DNA of 24,785 bases, from the NCBI GenBank assembly GCA_002491605.1, contig DKWG01000020.1, positions 1-24,785 of the forward strand, in the 5' to 3' direction. Below, piece by piece: positions 15,414 to 23,090 of this stretch (positions are counted from its first letter, which is position 1; the number at the start of each line of letters is the position of its first letter). A program made the position numbers and the translations under genes. The DNA comes from Ruminococcus sp. UBA7158 (GTDB lineage Bacteria; Bacillota; Clostridia; Oscillospirales; Ruminococcaceae). Under the pieces are notes generated by a model. The model was not told the DNA's origin. It searched no databases and worked only from the letters and a program-made list of their open reading frames with translations.

Positions 15414-15824
15414 TCACTTGGTATCATTGTTGTCAAACGCCTGAGTTATAACGTCGTCCTTTACATCGCTTGCAATCTTGGAACGCTCGGATTTAACTGC
15501 GTTCTCGATGTCCTTAAGGCATTCGTCGCATTTAGCGTCAATTTCTTTTTCCTTCTTTTTATCCGAAAGATATAAAACAAATATGCTGACAAAAAGCGCA
15601 ACCTCGCATATGCCGATCACAAGCGCAGTGATCTTATCGTTGTAAAACTGCAAAACAAGCAGCATATCGCAGGCTACCATCCACAACAGATTAGACACCT
15701 TGCGAGTTCTGAAATAAATTGCAAGAAAGACTATCGTTGCAATAACGCAAAAGACAATGTGAAGCGACTTCGGAAATGGCGCAAATCTTGATTGAAGCTC
15801 AGTAAATGAAAATAAATTCTGCAT
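15414..15824 (-). CDS. Small polytopic membrane protein with charged C-terminal tail, unknown function
   Basis: 136 residues if started at MQNLFSFTELQSRFAPF (ATG 15824). Upstream in-frame codons translate to a sequence that does not look like protein and cover a promoter leader. About three to four hydrophobic helices are visible (ALHIVF-like stretch SLHIVFCVIATIVFLAIYF; LLWMVACDMLLVLQFY; ALVIGICEVALFVSIFVLYL). A lysine/glutamate-rich tail follows (DKKKEKEIDAKCDECLKDIENAVKSER), likely cytoplasmic and helical. No family is recognised. It is the first gene of a run with the hydroxyacid dehydrogenase and proBA. The ribosome site (AGATGGA) is weak and lies partly in a hairpin arm, so translation may be controlled. 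Confidence 0.75.
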   Translation of the reverse strand: MQNLFSFTELQSRFAPFPKSLHIVFCVIATIVFLAIYFRTRKVSNLLWMVACDMLLVLQFYNDKITALVIGICEVALFVSIFVLYLSDKKKEKEIDAKCDECLKDIENAVKSERSKIASDVKDDVITQAFDNNDTK

Positions 15825-16002
15825 ATCAATATATCCATCTGTTTTGTTGTACAGATGTTCCTTTCTTATAATCTTAAGGTATCGCCGGCTAACGATGCGG
15901 TCAAACAGCTTTGAGCCGACACAGCTGCGGCTCTCGATAATAAAGAGCCTGCAATTGCACAAGCTAAGCCTGCCGCAAAGCAATCGGCAATCCGATAGAA
16001 TT
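15825..16002 (-). promoter_or_regulatory. Long structured 5' leader before the membrane protein/proBA run
   Basis: From the predicted start near 16002 to the ATG at 15824 is ~178 nt with no convincing coding content. Two 6-bp hairpins compete for the same bases: GAGCCG/CGGCTC (15913-15918 with 15928-15933) and GGCTCT/AGAGCC (15929-15934 with 15944-15949). A third, CATCTGT/ACAGATG (15836-15842 with 15851-15857), abuts the weak ribosome site. It matches no riboswitch consensus I know. Confidence 0.4.
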
Positions 16003-16008
16003 AGTATT

Positions 16009-16037
16009 ATTATATCACTTAAATACAAAGATTTCAA
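16009..16037 (-). promoter_or_regulatory. Promoter for the membrane protein/dehydrogenase/proBA run
   Basis: On the minus strand, TTGAAA (16037-16032), a 17-nt spacer, and a perfect TATAAT (16014-16009). Confidence 0.7.
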
Positions 16038-16078
16038 GGACAGAAGATTGATATATATTAATTGTAGTAAAAATAGAC

Positions 16079-16097
16079 AAAATCATTTCTTGATTTT
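16079..16097. repeat. Perfect inverted repeat between divergent promoters
   Basis: AAAATCA (16079-16085) and TGATTTT (16091-16097) flank a 5-nt centre. It lies ~40 bp upstream of both the minus-strand -35 (16032-16037) and the plus-strand -35 (16134-16139), a suitable place for a shared operator. AT-rich chance occurrence is possible. Confidence 0.35.
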
Positions 16098-16133
16098 CGA
16101 CAAATTTATAATATGAATATAATAATTTATCGG

Positions 16134-16162
16134 TTGACAATCTTAATAATGTGTTGTACCAT
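16134..16162 (+). promoter_or_regulatory. Promoter of the purine permease gene
   Basis: Perfect -35 TTGACA (16134-16139), 17-nt spacer, weak -10 TACCAT (16157-16162), leaving a ~120-nt leader. Confidence 0.6.
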
Positions 16163-16218
16163 GAAGAAGTAATGTAATTTGTGAAAATTGCGTTATAAAA
16201 CTGCGAACAATATGGGAA

Positions 16219-16249
16219 AAGAGCTTTTTCAATCGATAAAAAAGCCCTT
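16219..16249 (+). promoter_or_regulatory. Leader hairpin upstream of the purine permease
   Basis: AAGAGCTTTTT (16219-16229) pairs with AAAAAGCCCTT (16239-16249) with one A-C mismatch and a 9-nt loop. It sits between promoter and ribosome site, has no T run after it, and does not match the purine riboswitch consensus. Confidence 0.35.
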
Positions 16250-16289
16250 AGCCGATGTTGTAAGCGTAAATGAAAGGAAAGGTAAAAAT

Positions 16290-17732
16290 ATGGACAAATT
16301 TTTCAAGATTTCCGAGCGTGGTTCTACCGTAAGAGCTGAAATTATCGGTGGACTCACAACCTTCTTTGCAATGGCATACATCATATTTGTCAACCCTAAT
16401 CAGGTTGCCGCAGAAGGTGCAAACGGCTGGCTCGTGGGCGCAGGCGCTGACTCAGTTATCATGGGTCAGATTTGGAACGCTGTTTTCGTAGCTTCAGTCT
16501 TGGTTGCATTCATTGGAACACTTTTGTATGCTCTTTATGCAAATCTTCCTTATGCACAGGCTTGCGGAATGGGACTCAACGCATTCTTCTGCACCTGCTT
16601 CGTTGCAGGCGCTCACTTTGCAGGGGTAAACGTTATTGAGGGCTATCATTCAGGATTGGTTATTGTATTCCTGTCCGGTGTTATTTTCTTGATTCTTTCG
16701 ATAACAGGCGCAAGAGAGTACGTTGCTAAGGCTATGCCTGACTGCCTCAAGAAGGCAATCCCTGCCGGCATCGGTCTTTTCATAGCTTTCATCGGATTCC
16801 AGAATGTCGGCATCATTCAGACAAACCAGTATACATTGGTTCAGTTTGTCGATATCCACGGCGCTATTGCAAACGGCACCTTCAAGGAAACCGCACTTCC
16901 TGCACTCTTGGCTCTTCTCGGCTTCATCATTATTGCTGTTTTGGCTAAGTACAAGGTTAAGGGCAATGTTTTGATCGGTATCCTTGCAACAACAGTTTTG
17001 TACTACGTCTGCACACTTCAGGTTCCTTCATTCGACCTCGGCGCTATCGGTCAGTCGTTTAAGGACTTCGGCACAGTAGGTGTAACCGGATTGTTCAGTG
17101 CTGATTCTTGGAAGAACGCTTTCACCGGCGCTCATATCGGCGGCGTGTTCAGCGCAATCATTCTTATCATAACCTTCTGCTTGGTTGATATGTTCGACAC
17201 CATCGGCACTCTCTACGGCACAGCTTCCGAAGCTAATATGCTCGATAAGAACGGTGACCCGATTGATGTCAACAAGGCTATGTCCTGCGACTCTATCGCT
17301 ACAGTTGCCGGCTCAGTACTCGGTACATCAACCTGCACAACCTTCGTTGAATCTTCTGCCGGCGTTGCTGCAGGAGCAAGAACCGGTCTTTCAAGCTTGG
17401 TAACATCACTTTGCTTCTTGGTTGCTTTGTTCCTGACTCCTTTGGCAGGAATTGTTCCCAGCTGCGCAACAGCTCCAGCACTCATCTATGTCGGAGTTTT
17501 GATGCTCAAGAGCTTCGGCAAGGTTGATATGGCAGACGTAAGAAGTGCAGTTCCTGCATTCTTGGCGCTCATTATGATGCCCTTGACATATTCAATTGCT
17601 AACGGTATCGGTATCGGCGCAATTTCTTATGTTTTGATCACTCTCTTCACAGGAAACTACAAGAAGAAGGATATCGTTGTTACAATAATTGCTGTACTCT
17701 TCGTATTCAAGTTCCTTACAGTTACAATGTAA
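16290..17732 (+). CDS. NCS2-family purine (guanine/hypoxanthine-type) permease
   Basis: 480 residues from ATG 16290 (MDKFFKISERGSTVRAE), with GGAAAGG 7 nt upstream; the in-frame TTG at 16188 would lie in the leader. Polytopic inner-membrane symporter of the AzgA/PbuG-PbuO branch that imports nucleobases with protons. Diagnostic stretches: EIIGGLTTFFAMAYIIFVNP, PYAQACGMGLNAFF, VDMFDTIGTLYGTASEANM and GTSTCTTFVESSAGVAAGAR. About 12-14 hydrophobic segments, normal length. Monocistronic: its own promoter in front and a strong terminator behind. Branch assignment to adenine versus guanine/hypoxanthine is not certain. No purine riboswitch is seen, unlike many Firmicute pbu genes. Confidence 0.93.
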   Translation: MDKFFKISERGSTVRAEIIGGLTTFFAMAYIIFVNPNQVAAEGANGWLVGAGADSVIMGQIWNAVFVASVLVAFIGTLLYALYANLPYAQACGMGLNAFFCTCFVAGAHFAGVNVIEGYHSGLVIVFLSGVIFLILSITGAREYVAKAMPDCLKKAIPAGIGLFIAFIGFQNVGIIQTNQYTLVQFVDIHGAIANGTFKETALPALLALLGFIIIAVLAKYKVKGNVLIGILATTVLYYVCTLQVPSFDLGAIGQSFKDFGTVGVTGLFSADSWKNAFTGAHIGGVFSAIILIITFCLVDMFDTIGTLYGTASEANMLDKNGDPIDVNKAMSCDSIATVAGSVLGTSTCTTFVESSAGVAAGARTGLSSLVTSLCFLVALFLTPLAGIVPSCATAPALIYVGVLMLKSFGKVDMADVRSAVPAFLALIMMPLTYSIANGIGIGAISYVLITLFTGNYKKKDIVVTIIAVLFVFKFLTVTM

Positions 17733-17762
17733 TAACCTGATAGCTTCAAAATAGTAAAGCTT

Positions 17763-17804
17763 AATGAGCGTCTCTTCGATTCGTCGCAGGGACGCTCGTT
17801 TTTT
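17763..17804 (+). terminator. Rho-independent terminator after the purine permease
   Basis: GAGCGTCTCT pairs with AGGGACGCTC over 10 bp (one G-T), extended by AAT/GTT-type pairs, and is followed by TTTTTT (17799-17804). Confidence 0.9.
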
Positions 17805-17814
17805 AATACTGAGA

Positions 17815-17843
17815 TTGCTTTTTGAGCAAAAGTTTGATACAAT
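17815..17843 (+). promoter_or_regulatory. Promoter of ispDF
   Basis: TTGCTT (17815-17820), 17-nt spacer, TACAAT (17838-17843), ~31 nt before the ATG and directly after the preceding terminator. Confidence 0.6.
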
Positions 17844-17874
17844 TATATCGATATATTTTGAAAGGAACGTTTAT

Positions 17875-19032
17875 ATGGATAGATTGACAGAGCTTATGCC
17901 GAAGTCCTGTTCGAGCGACCTGATACTTGCTTGCGGCGGCAGAAGCGAGCGAATGGGGGAAAACAAGCTTTTAATGGATATCGGCGGCAAGCCGTGCATA
18001 TTAAGAGCCTGCGAGGCGTTTGATAAATGCAAATACATCGAAAGAATAATCGTCTCCGCCCCGACGGATATGCAAAATATATACGGCACGGCGCTGCGTG
18101 AAATAAATAAGCCAGTTATTTTTGTTGAATCGGGTGCAACAAGGCAGGAGTCTGTTTTAAACGCCGTCAAAGCTTCAAATGCGGAAATAATATGTATTCA
18201 CGACGGAGCAAGACCGCTTATTTCCGTTGCGGAGATTGAGAAGTCGATTGAGGACGCTTATACCTACGGCAGCTCGATAATGTGTGTTCCCGTAAAGGAG
18301 ACCGTGCGCCTTGAAAGTAAGGATGAGTCGTATTCTCCGCCCAGAGACTTGCTGTATCAAATTAAAACACCTCAGAGCTTTTCTATGCGTCTTTATTTAT
18401 ATGCCGTGTCGATGGCAAAGGGAGATTATACCGACGACGCTCAGCTTTTAGACGCCGCAGGAATACGTCCGCACATGACCCTTGGTGCATACTCAAATAT
18501 CAAGCTGACAACAATGGAGGATTATTATATGATAAACGGTCTGCTGCATTCTAAAATCAGAGTCGGTCATGGCTATGACGTTCATCGCCTTACTGACAAC
18601 AGACGGCTTATTCTCGGCGGAGTTGATATTCCGTATGAAAAGGGACTTTTAGGTCATTCCGATGCCGATGTTTTAACCCATGCTGTCATGGATTCACTGC
18701 TCGGCGCAGCTGCCATGGGCGACATCGGAAAGCTCTTTCCCGACAGTTCGCCGAAATACGAGGGGGCAAACAGCATAGGACTTTTGAAGGAAGTAGTAAA
18801 AGCTCTGCACGAGAATAAATGTGACGTTGTTAATATAGACGCAACGGTCATTGCACAGGCACCGAAGCTTTCTCCTTATATTGATGAAATGAGAAAAAAA
18901 TTAGCTGATGCAATGCAGATTGATGTCAGCGATGTATCCGTCAAGGCAACAACGGAAGAAAAGCTTGGGTTTACAGGCTCAGGAGATGGAATAGCTGCGC
19001 ACTGTGTTGCGCTGATTGAAAGACATATTTAA
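17875..19032 (+). CDS. ispDF: Bifunctional MEP cytidylyltransferase / MECDP synthase (IspD-IspF fusion)
   Basis: 385 residues, ATG 17875 with AAAGGA ~8 nt upstream; an in-frame ATG at 17764 would start inside the preceding terminator. Residues ~14-222 are IspD, which makes CDP-methylerythritol from MEP and CTP: LILACGGRSERMGENKLL (nucleotide loop), GATRQESVLNAV, IHDGARPLIS. Residues ~227-385 are IspF, which cyclises CDP-ME 2-phosphate: RVGHGYDVHRL supplies metal ligands Asp235 and His237, HSDADVLTHAVMD supplies His269, then GDIGKLFPD. Together they cover two non-consecutive steps of the non-mevalonate isoprenoid pathway (IspE acts between them). IspD-IspF fusions are known in alphaproteobacteria, Campylobacter and some Clostridia. 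The two halves join with almost no linker. It is its own transcription unit. Confidence 0.97.
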   Translation: MDRLTELMPKSCSSDLILACGGRSERMGENKLLMDIGGKPCILRACEAFDKCKYIERIIVSAPTDMQNIYGTALREINKPVIFVESGATRQESVLNAVKASNAEIICIHDGARPLISVAEIEKSIEDAYTYGSSIMCVPVKETVRLESKDESYSPPRDLLYQIKTPQSFSMRLYLYAVSMAKGDYTDDAQLLDAAGIRPHMTLGAYSNIKLTTMEDYYMINGLLHSKIRVGHGYDVHRLTDNRRLILGGVDIPYEKGLLGHSDADVLTHAVMDSLLGAAAMGDIGKLFPDSSPKYEGANSIGLLKEVVKALHENKCDVVNIDATVIAQAPKLSPYIDEMRKKLADAMQIDVSDVSVKATTEEKLGFTGSGDGIAAHCVALIERHI

Positions 19033-19081
19033 AAACCTCTGCGTTATTTACTGCGATTATAAATTAATACTGCTGCTGTTC

Positions 19082-19116
19082 GGCGAAGACCTTTGTTGGT
19101 CTTCGCCTTTAGCTTT
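19082..19116 (+). terminator. Rho-independent terminator after ispDF
   Basis: GGCGAAGACC (19082-19091) and GGTCTTCGCC (19098-19107) form a perfect 10-bp stem with loop TTTGTT, then TTTAGCTTT. Confidence 0.92.
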
Positions 19117-19118
19117 AA

Positions 19119-19148
19119 TTGTCAAAGCATATCCGTAAATCATATATT
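19119..19148 (+). promoter_or_regulatory. Promoter of the DUF3343/cysteine desulfurase pair
   Basis: TTGTCA (19119-19124), 18-nt spacer, TATATT (19143-19148), ~40 nt before the first ATG. Confidence 0.5.
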
Positions 19149-19187
19149 GTCATAGTGGAAAAATAATATTTTGTTTTGAGGTGCTCT

Positions 19188-19409
19188 ATGACATATACAC
19201 TTATCGCCGTTTCCTCCATAACCTATGCTATGAAGGCGAAACGGCTTTTAAACAACATGGGATATTACTGCGAGGTTGAAAAAACTCCGAAGAATATGTC
19301 GACAGGCTGCGGATATTCAATCCGTGTAAAAGACGATCCTGAAATGATATCCGGAATACTTACAAAAAACGGAATAACAAATAAAGATCGAATGACAATT
19401 CAAAGATGA
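19188..19409 (+). CDS. DUF3343 protein, putative sulfur/selenium carrier
   Basis: 73 residues from ATG 19188 (MTYTLIAVSSITYAMKAKRLL) with GAGGTG just upstream. The layout (short alpha/beta protein, early helix AMKAKRLLNNMG, then a strand, then Cys in MSTGCGYSIRV) matches DUF3343 proteins, which have been proposed as small sulfur or selenium carriers and commonly sit beside class V aminotransferases. The single Cys in the TGCG turn would be the natural carrier residue. It lies 31 bp before the desulfurase-like gene, on the same strand, most likely cotranscribed. The role is inferred from family and position; no enzymatic motif is present. Confidence 0.8.
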   Translation: MTYTLIAVSSITYAMKAKRLLNNMGYYCEVEKTPKNMSTGCGYSIRVKDDPEMISGILTKNGITNKDRMTIQR

Positions 19410-19440
19410 AGTCTTCATATGAGAAAGGAGATGGTCAGAA

Positions 19441-20577
19441 TTGAAAACAGTATACTTTGACAATGCAGCAACAACTTATCCAAAGCCTCCGTCGGTCAAA
19501 AATGCGCTGGTAAATGCCGTAGACAGGTACGGCGGAAACCCGGGAAGGGGAGGACATATCTACTCCTACAACGCAGCCGAGATGGTGTATACAGTAAGAA
19601 GCCTTGCGGCAGATATGTTTTCTGCAAGCCCTGAAAACGTTGTCTTTACACAAAACTGCACTCACGCCTTAAACCTTTGCATAAAAGGAATGCTGAAGCC
19701 GAAAGACAGGCTGATTATATCCTCAATGGAACACAACTCTGTTGCAAGACCTGCCTATGCGCTGTCAAAAAACGGAGTAAGAGTGGATGTGGCGACTGTG
19801 GGAAAGTCCGACCGAGAGACACTTGAAAGCTTCTCAAAGCTAATGACATCATCTGTAAAATGTGTCGTATGTACAGCCGCAAGCAACGTCACGGGCAGGG
19901 TTATGCCTATAAGGGAAATCGGTGAAATGTGCAAAAAGCGCGGCGTGTGCTTTATTGTTGACGGCGCACAGGCGTGCGGTATAATACCGATAAAGCTTTC
20001 AGACGGCATTAATTTCATCTGTACGGCAGGTCACAAGGGCTTATACGGAACAACAGGAACGGGTCTATTAATCTCAGACGGCGCATATACGCCGTCAACG
20101 ATTATAGAGGGCGGAACTGGTGCGACGTCGGCTGAGCTTGAGCAGACAGGCGTAATGCCGGAGCTTTTGGAGAGCGGAACTGTTAACACCGTCGGAATTG
20201 CATCGCTCGGAGCTGGAATCAGGTATGTCAATCAGATGGGCATGGATAATATCTTTTCTCACGAGGAGGAGCTGTGCAGGATTATGGTTGACGGCTTGTC
20301 AAAAATCGAAGGAGTCACTGTTTACAGGCGTGGCGAACGCTTTGTGCCGATTGTGTCGTTTAATATTGAGGGAATACCTGCTCCGTCGCTGGCAGAAGCA
20401 CTGTCACAAAAGGGATTCGCATTAAGAGGAGGTCTGCATTGTGCATTCCTGTCTCACAGAACCCTGAATACTCTTCCCGACGGAACAGTGAGGTTTTCGC
20501 CTTCTGTTTTCAACAGTGAAAAGGAGGTTGTGTCGCTTATCGATACTGTAAAAAAATTTTCAAAAGATGGTCTTTAA
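19441..20577 (+). CDS. Cysteine desulfurase-family PLP enzyme (class V aminotransferase)
   Basis: 378 residues, starting at TTG 19441 (MKTVYFDNAATTYPKP, the classic NifS/Csd opening) with GAAAGGAGATG ~10 nt upstream. A PLP enzyme expected to remove sulfur (or selenium) from cysteine or selenocysteine as an enzyme-bound persulfide. Visible: MEHNSV (His98, PLP stacking), FIVDGAQACG (Asp174, Gln177), TAGHKGLYG (Lys199, Schiff base), and RGGLHCAFLSH (Cys334, catalytic). It most resembles the short TIGR01977-type subfamily rather than IscS or SufS, and no scaffold (IscU/SufU) is nearby. The adjacent DUF3343 protein is the likely acceptor. Family certain, exact physiological product uncertain. Confidence 0.93.
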   Translation: MKTVYFDNAATTYPKPPSVKNALVNAVDRYGGNPGRGGHIYSYNAAEMVYTVRSLAADMFSASPENVVFTQNCTHALNLCIKGMLKPKDRLIISSMEHNSVARPAYALSKNGVRVDVATVGKSDRETLESFSKLMTSSVKCVVCTAASNVTGRVMPIREIGEMCKKRGVCFIVDGAQACGIIPIKLSDGINFICTAGHKGLYGTTGTGLLISDGAYTPSTIIEGGTGATSAELEQTGVMPELLESGTVNTVGIASLGAGIRYVNQMGMDNIFSHEEELCRIMVDGLSKIEGVTVYRRGERFVPIVSFNIEGIPAPSLAEALSQKGFALRGGLHCAFLSHRTLNTLPDGTVRFSPSVFNSEKEVVSLIDTVKKFSKDGL

Positions 20578-20580
20578 CTA

Positions 20581-20609
20581 TTGTATTTTTGATGGTATGC
20601 TGTTAAAAT
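20581..20609 (+). promoter_or_regulatory. Possible promoter of cdaA-cdaR
   Basis: TTGTAT (20581-20586), 17-nt spacer, TAAAAT (20604-20609), just after the desulfurase stop. This implies a ~180-nt leader containing a GCAC-CTGTA / TACAG-GTGC hairpin (20688-20718). No strong terminator separates it from the upstream gene, so cotranscription is also possible. Confidence 0.4.
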
Positions 20610-20797
20610 AGTATTTGAAATATGCTGATTTCGGACGGAGTTTTTTAAGCTCGGTTTCTTTTAAGAAAAAAGGAAATTTGACTTTAGGCACTCTGTATAT
20701 TCGGTGGTACAGCCGTGCAAATCAGAATGATAGATGAAAAATTTTCGAGTAGTTTGATACTCTTTTGTTTAAGCATCAGGGAAGGGGAAAAGCGAAA

Positions 20798-21694
20798 TTG
20801 ATAAGCGATTTGACTTCGAGACTGTTCAGCACTCTCGGCTCCATCAATTATAAAGATATCATTGATATGATTCTTTTAACCTATGTAATATACAAGGGCA
20901 TAAAGCTTGTTCGTGAAACAAAGGCTCAGCAGCTTATTATCGGTATATGTATAATAGCGGCTGTGTATCTTATTTCCGCAGGACTTGAGCTTAAGGCAAT
21001 GTCGTATTTGCTTCAAAACTTCTTCCAGGTGGGAATACTTGCGCTGGTTATAGTATTCCAGCCTGAGCTGAGAAGAATTTTAGAGCGTGTCGGAAGAACT
21101 AATGTTAAATCTTTAAATGTTTTTAACGACGGCTACAAGGCAGATAACGTTCAGCAAAACTGGAACGACGCCATCGATGCCATCGGTGAAGCTGTCAGCC
21201 AGCTTTCGGAGACGACAACCGGCGCTCTGATAGTTATCGAGCGAAAAATCAGACTCGGTGAACAGATAGATACAGGAACGGTTTTAGACTGTATCCCGAG
21301 CGTTGCAACCTTGGGCAGCATCTTCTTCCCGAAAACACCGCTTCACGACGGTGCGGTTATCATAAGAAACGCAAGGATAATTGCCGCAGGCTGCTTTTTG
21401 CCGACTCCTCAAAAGGAAGAGCGAATCAACAAGCAGCTCGGCTCACGTCACCGTGCGGCAATAGGAATGAGTGAAAACTCCGATGCAATAATAGTTGTTG
21501 TGTCAGAGGAAACAGGCACTATTTCAATAGCTGAAAACGGTGAGCTGACACGAGGATATACAAAGGAAAGGCTTATTAAATACCTTAAGTCTCAGATAGT
21601 TCCCGAGAAGTCGTCTCAGGACAATAAGGTGTTCGGAAAGCTGTTTGGCAGAAAGGAACCGATCGATGGCGGAAGAAAAAATAAAGAAGATTAA
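20798..21694 (+). CDS. cdaA: Membrane diadenylate cyclase CdaA
   Basis: 298 residues from TTG 20798 (MISDLTSRLFSTLG), favoured because AAGGGG lies 10 nt before it; a TTG at 20765 would add 11 basic residues that overlap that site. It makes the second messenger c-di-AMP from two ATP, controlling potassium, osmotic and wall homeostasis. Three N-terminal membrane helices span residues ~15-90. The DAC domain follows with TPLHDGAVII (DGA ~184-186) and GSRHRAAIG (RHR ~217-219), the two catalytic motifs. The C-terminus overlaps the start of cdaR by 29 nt, so the two are translationally coupled. This is the CdaA-type, not DisA or CdaS. Confidence 0.97.
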   Translation: MISDLTSRLFSTLGSINYKDIIDMILLTYVIYKGIKLVRETKAQQLIIGICIIAAVYLISAGLELKAMSYLLQNFFQVGILALVIVFQPELRRILERVGRTNVKSLNVFNDGYKADNVQQNWNDAIDAIGEAVSQLSETTTGALIVIERKIRLGEQIDTGTVLDCIPSVATLGSIFFPKTPLHDGAVIIRNARIIAAGCFLPTPQKEERINKQLGSRHRAAIGMSENSDAIIVVVSEETGTISIAENGELTRGYTKERLIKYLKSQIVPEKSSQDNKVFGKLFGRKEPIDGGRKNKED

Positions 21695-22994
21695 AATTCG
21701 CAAGAACAGCAACTTAATGCTTATACTGTTTTCGGCAGTCGTTGCTTTTGTTCTTTGGATATTTTTAGCTATGACTGCTTTTCCCGAACAAACAGTTACA
21801 ATCAAGGATATTCCGATTGACTTTTCGCTTGACGGATCGTTTGCAAGCGTAGCTAACATCTCGGTTATGAAAACTTCGGTCGAAACCGTCAACGTCAGGT
21901 TCACGGGAAAGAGATTTCAGGTCGGCGGTTACGGTAAAGACGATATTCATGTAGGTGTGAACTTAGACCCCGTCAGAGCTACCGGCTCATATGACCTATC
22001 GCTCATAGTTACAAGCGTGAACGGCGACCCTATTGAGGATATTCTCGTTGAGCCGTCAACTGTTAAGGTCGACTTTGACTATATGGTGACAAAGAGATTT
22101 TCAGTTGAGGACGGTACGCTTACAGCGGATATTTCAAAAATTTCCGCAGCAGCCGGATATGTCATAGACCCAAGCGAGGTAATTATTAATCCGTCCTATA
22201 TCGAGCTGTACGGACCGAGAGACTATATGGATCAGATAACATCGTGCGCTATTACTGCGACTAATCCCTCGACAGTTCAAAAAACCGTTGTCACATCAAA
22301 TACAAGTATTGTTATGTACAACAAGGACAACGACGTTGCCAACGAAAGCCTGACGGAAAATATCCAGTTTCCGTCCGACGCCTATGAGCTGACAGTGCCT
22401 GTTTACTTCAAGAAGGATTTGAAGCTCAATATCGGAATAACAAAGATGTTTGATTCCTTTGACCTTTCATCCTTGAAGTATCGAATCGAGCCTGAAAGCA
22501 TAACGGTGAGAAGTCAGAATGAAAATATTAAAAACATCAACGACATCACCCTTGATTATATTGATTTGAACAGCATCAATATCGGAACAATGCTGACGCT
22601 TAATATAAACGATAACAGCAACTACACAAATATCTCGGGAAATGACAGCGCAACTGTTTATTTCGACCTTGAAGGCTATTCATCGAAAAAGGTCACTATT
22701 AGAGGCTCGCAGATATATATCATCAATAAGCCTGCTGATATGCGAGTCAACATTGAACAGGATAAGATTAGAAATGTAACGCTTGTAGGACCGTCTGAGA
22801 TAATTGAAAGCATTGATTCAACCGATGTTGTCGCTCAGATTGATATGCTTGACTACAGAAACACAGATAACGGCTACGCTATGTTCTACCTGACGATTTT
22901 TGTTCCCAAGTACAACAATGTATGGTGCTACGGAACCTATCCTGTTTACTGTAATGTTGAGCACAACATTGAGAATTTAAACGTCGGCGAATAA
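21666..22994 (+). CDS. cdaR: YbbR-domain regulator of diadenylate cyclase
   Basis: 442 residues from ATG 21666 (MAEEKIKKIKIRKNSN) with AAAGGA 8 nt upstream. A basic cytoplasmic start is followed by one membrane helix (LMLILFSAVVAFVLWIFLAMTA, ~24-45). The extracytoplasmic remainder consists of about four ~80-residue YbbR repeats, recognisable by IDFSLDGSFA, LSLIVTSVNGD...VEPSTVKV, YIELYGPRDYMDQI and PVYFKKDLKLNIG-type stretches. CdaR binds CdaA and modulates its activity at the membrane. In Bacillus and Listeria a glmM gene follows; here a terminator follows instead. Family firm, repeat count approximate. Confidence 0.95.
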   Translation: MAEEKIKKIKIRKNSNLMLILFSAVVAFVLWIFLAMTAFPEQTVTIKDIPIDFSLDGSFASVANISVMKTSVETVNVRFTGKRFQVGGYGKDDIHVGVNLDPVRATGSYDLSLIVTSVNGDPIEDILVEPSTVKVDFDYMVTKRFSVEDGTLTADISKISAAAGYVIDPSEVIINPSYIELYGPRDYMDQITSCAITATNPSTVQKTVVTSNTSIVMYNKDNDVANESLTENIQFPSDAYELTVPVYFKKDLKLNIGITKMFDSFDLSSLKYRIEPESITVRSQNENIKNINDITLDYIDLNSINIGTMLTLNINDNSNYTNISGNDSATVYFDLEGYSSKKVTIRGSQIYIINKPADMRVNIEQDKIRNVTLVGPSEIIESIDSTDVVAQIDMLDYRNTDNGYAMFYLTIFVPKYNNVWCYGTYPVYCNVEHNIENLNVGE

Positions 22995-23015
22995 AAGGTA
23001 ATCAATATATTATTG

Positions 23016-23045
23016 TGGAGCAAGAAGGGTTTCTTGCTCCATTTT
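23016..23045 (+). terminator. Rho-independent terminator after cdaR
   Basis: TGGAGCAAGAA (23016-23026) and TTCTTGCTCCA (23031-23041) form a perfect 11-bp stem with loop GGGT, followed by TTTT. Confidence 0.9.
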
Positions 23046-23090
23046 AAAACGTGTCAAAATTAATGCCATGAATGATTAGGAGCAAGACCA

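Noticed and set aside
16188..16289. N-terminal extension of the purine permease from TTG 16188
   Set aside because: No ribosome site; the extension lies in the leader hairpin, and family members start at the sequence corresponding to ATG 16290.
17764..17874. N-terminal extension of IspDF from ATG 17764
   Set aside because: It would begin inside the permease terminator and span the ispDF promoter; ATG 17875 has a good ribosome site.
20701..20718. GGTGGTAC followed by GCCGTG resembles the T-box antiterminator motif
   Set aside because: There is no specifier stem, no following terminator hairpin, and the gene behind it is cdaA, not an amino-acid gene. The stretch is better explained as the loop and arm of a small hairpin.
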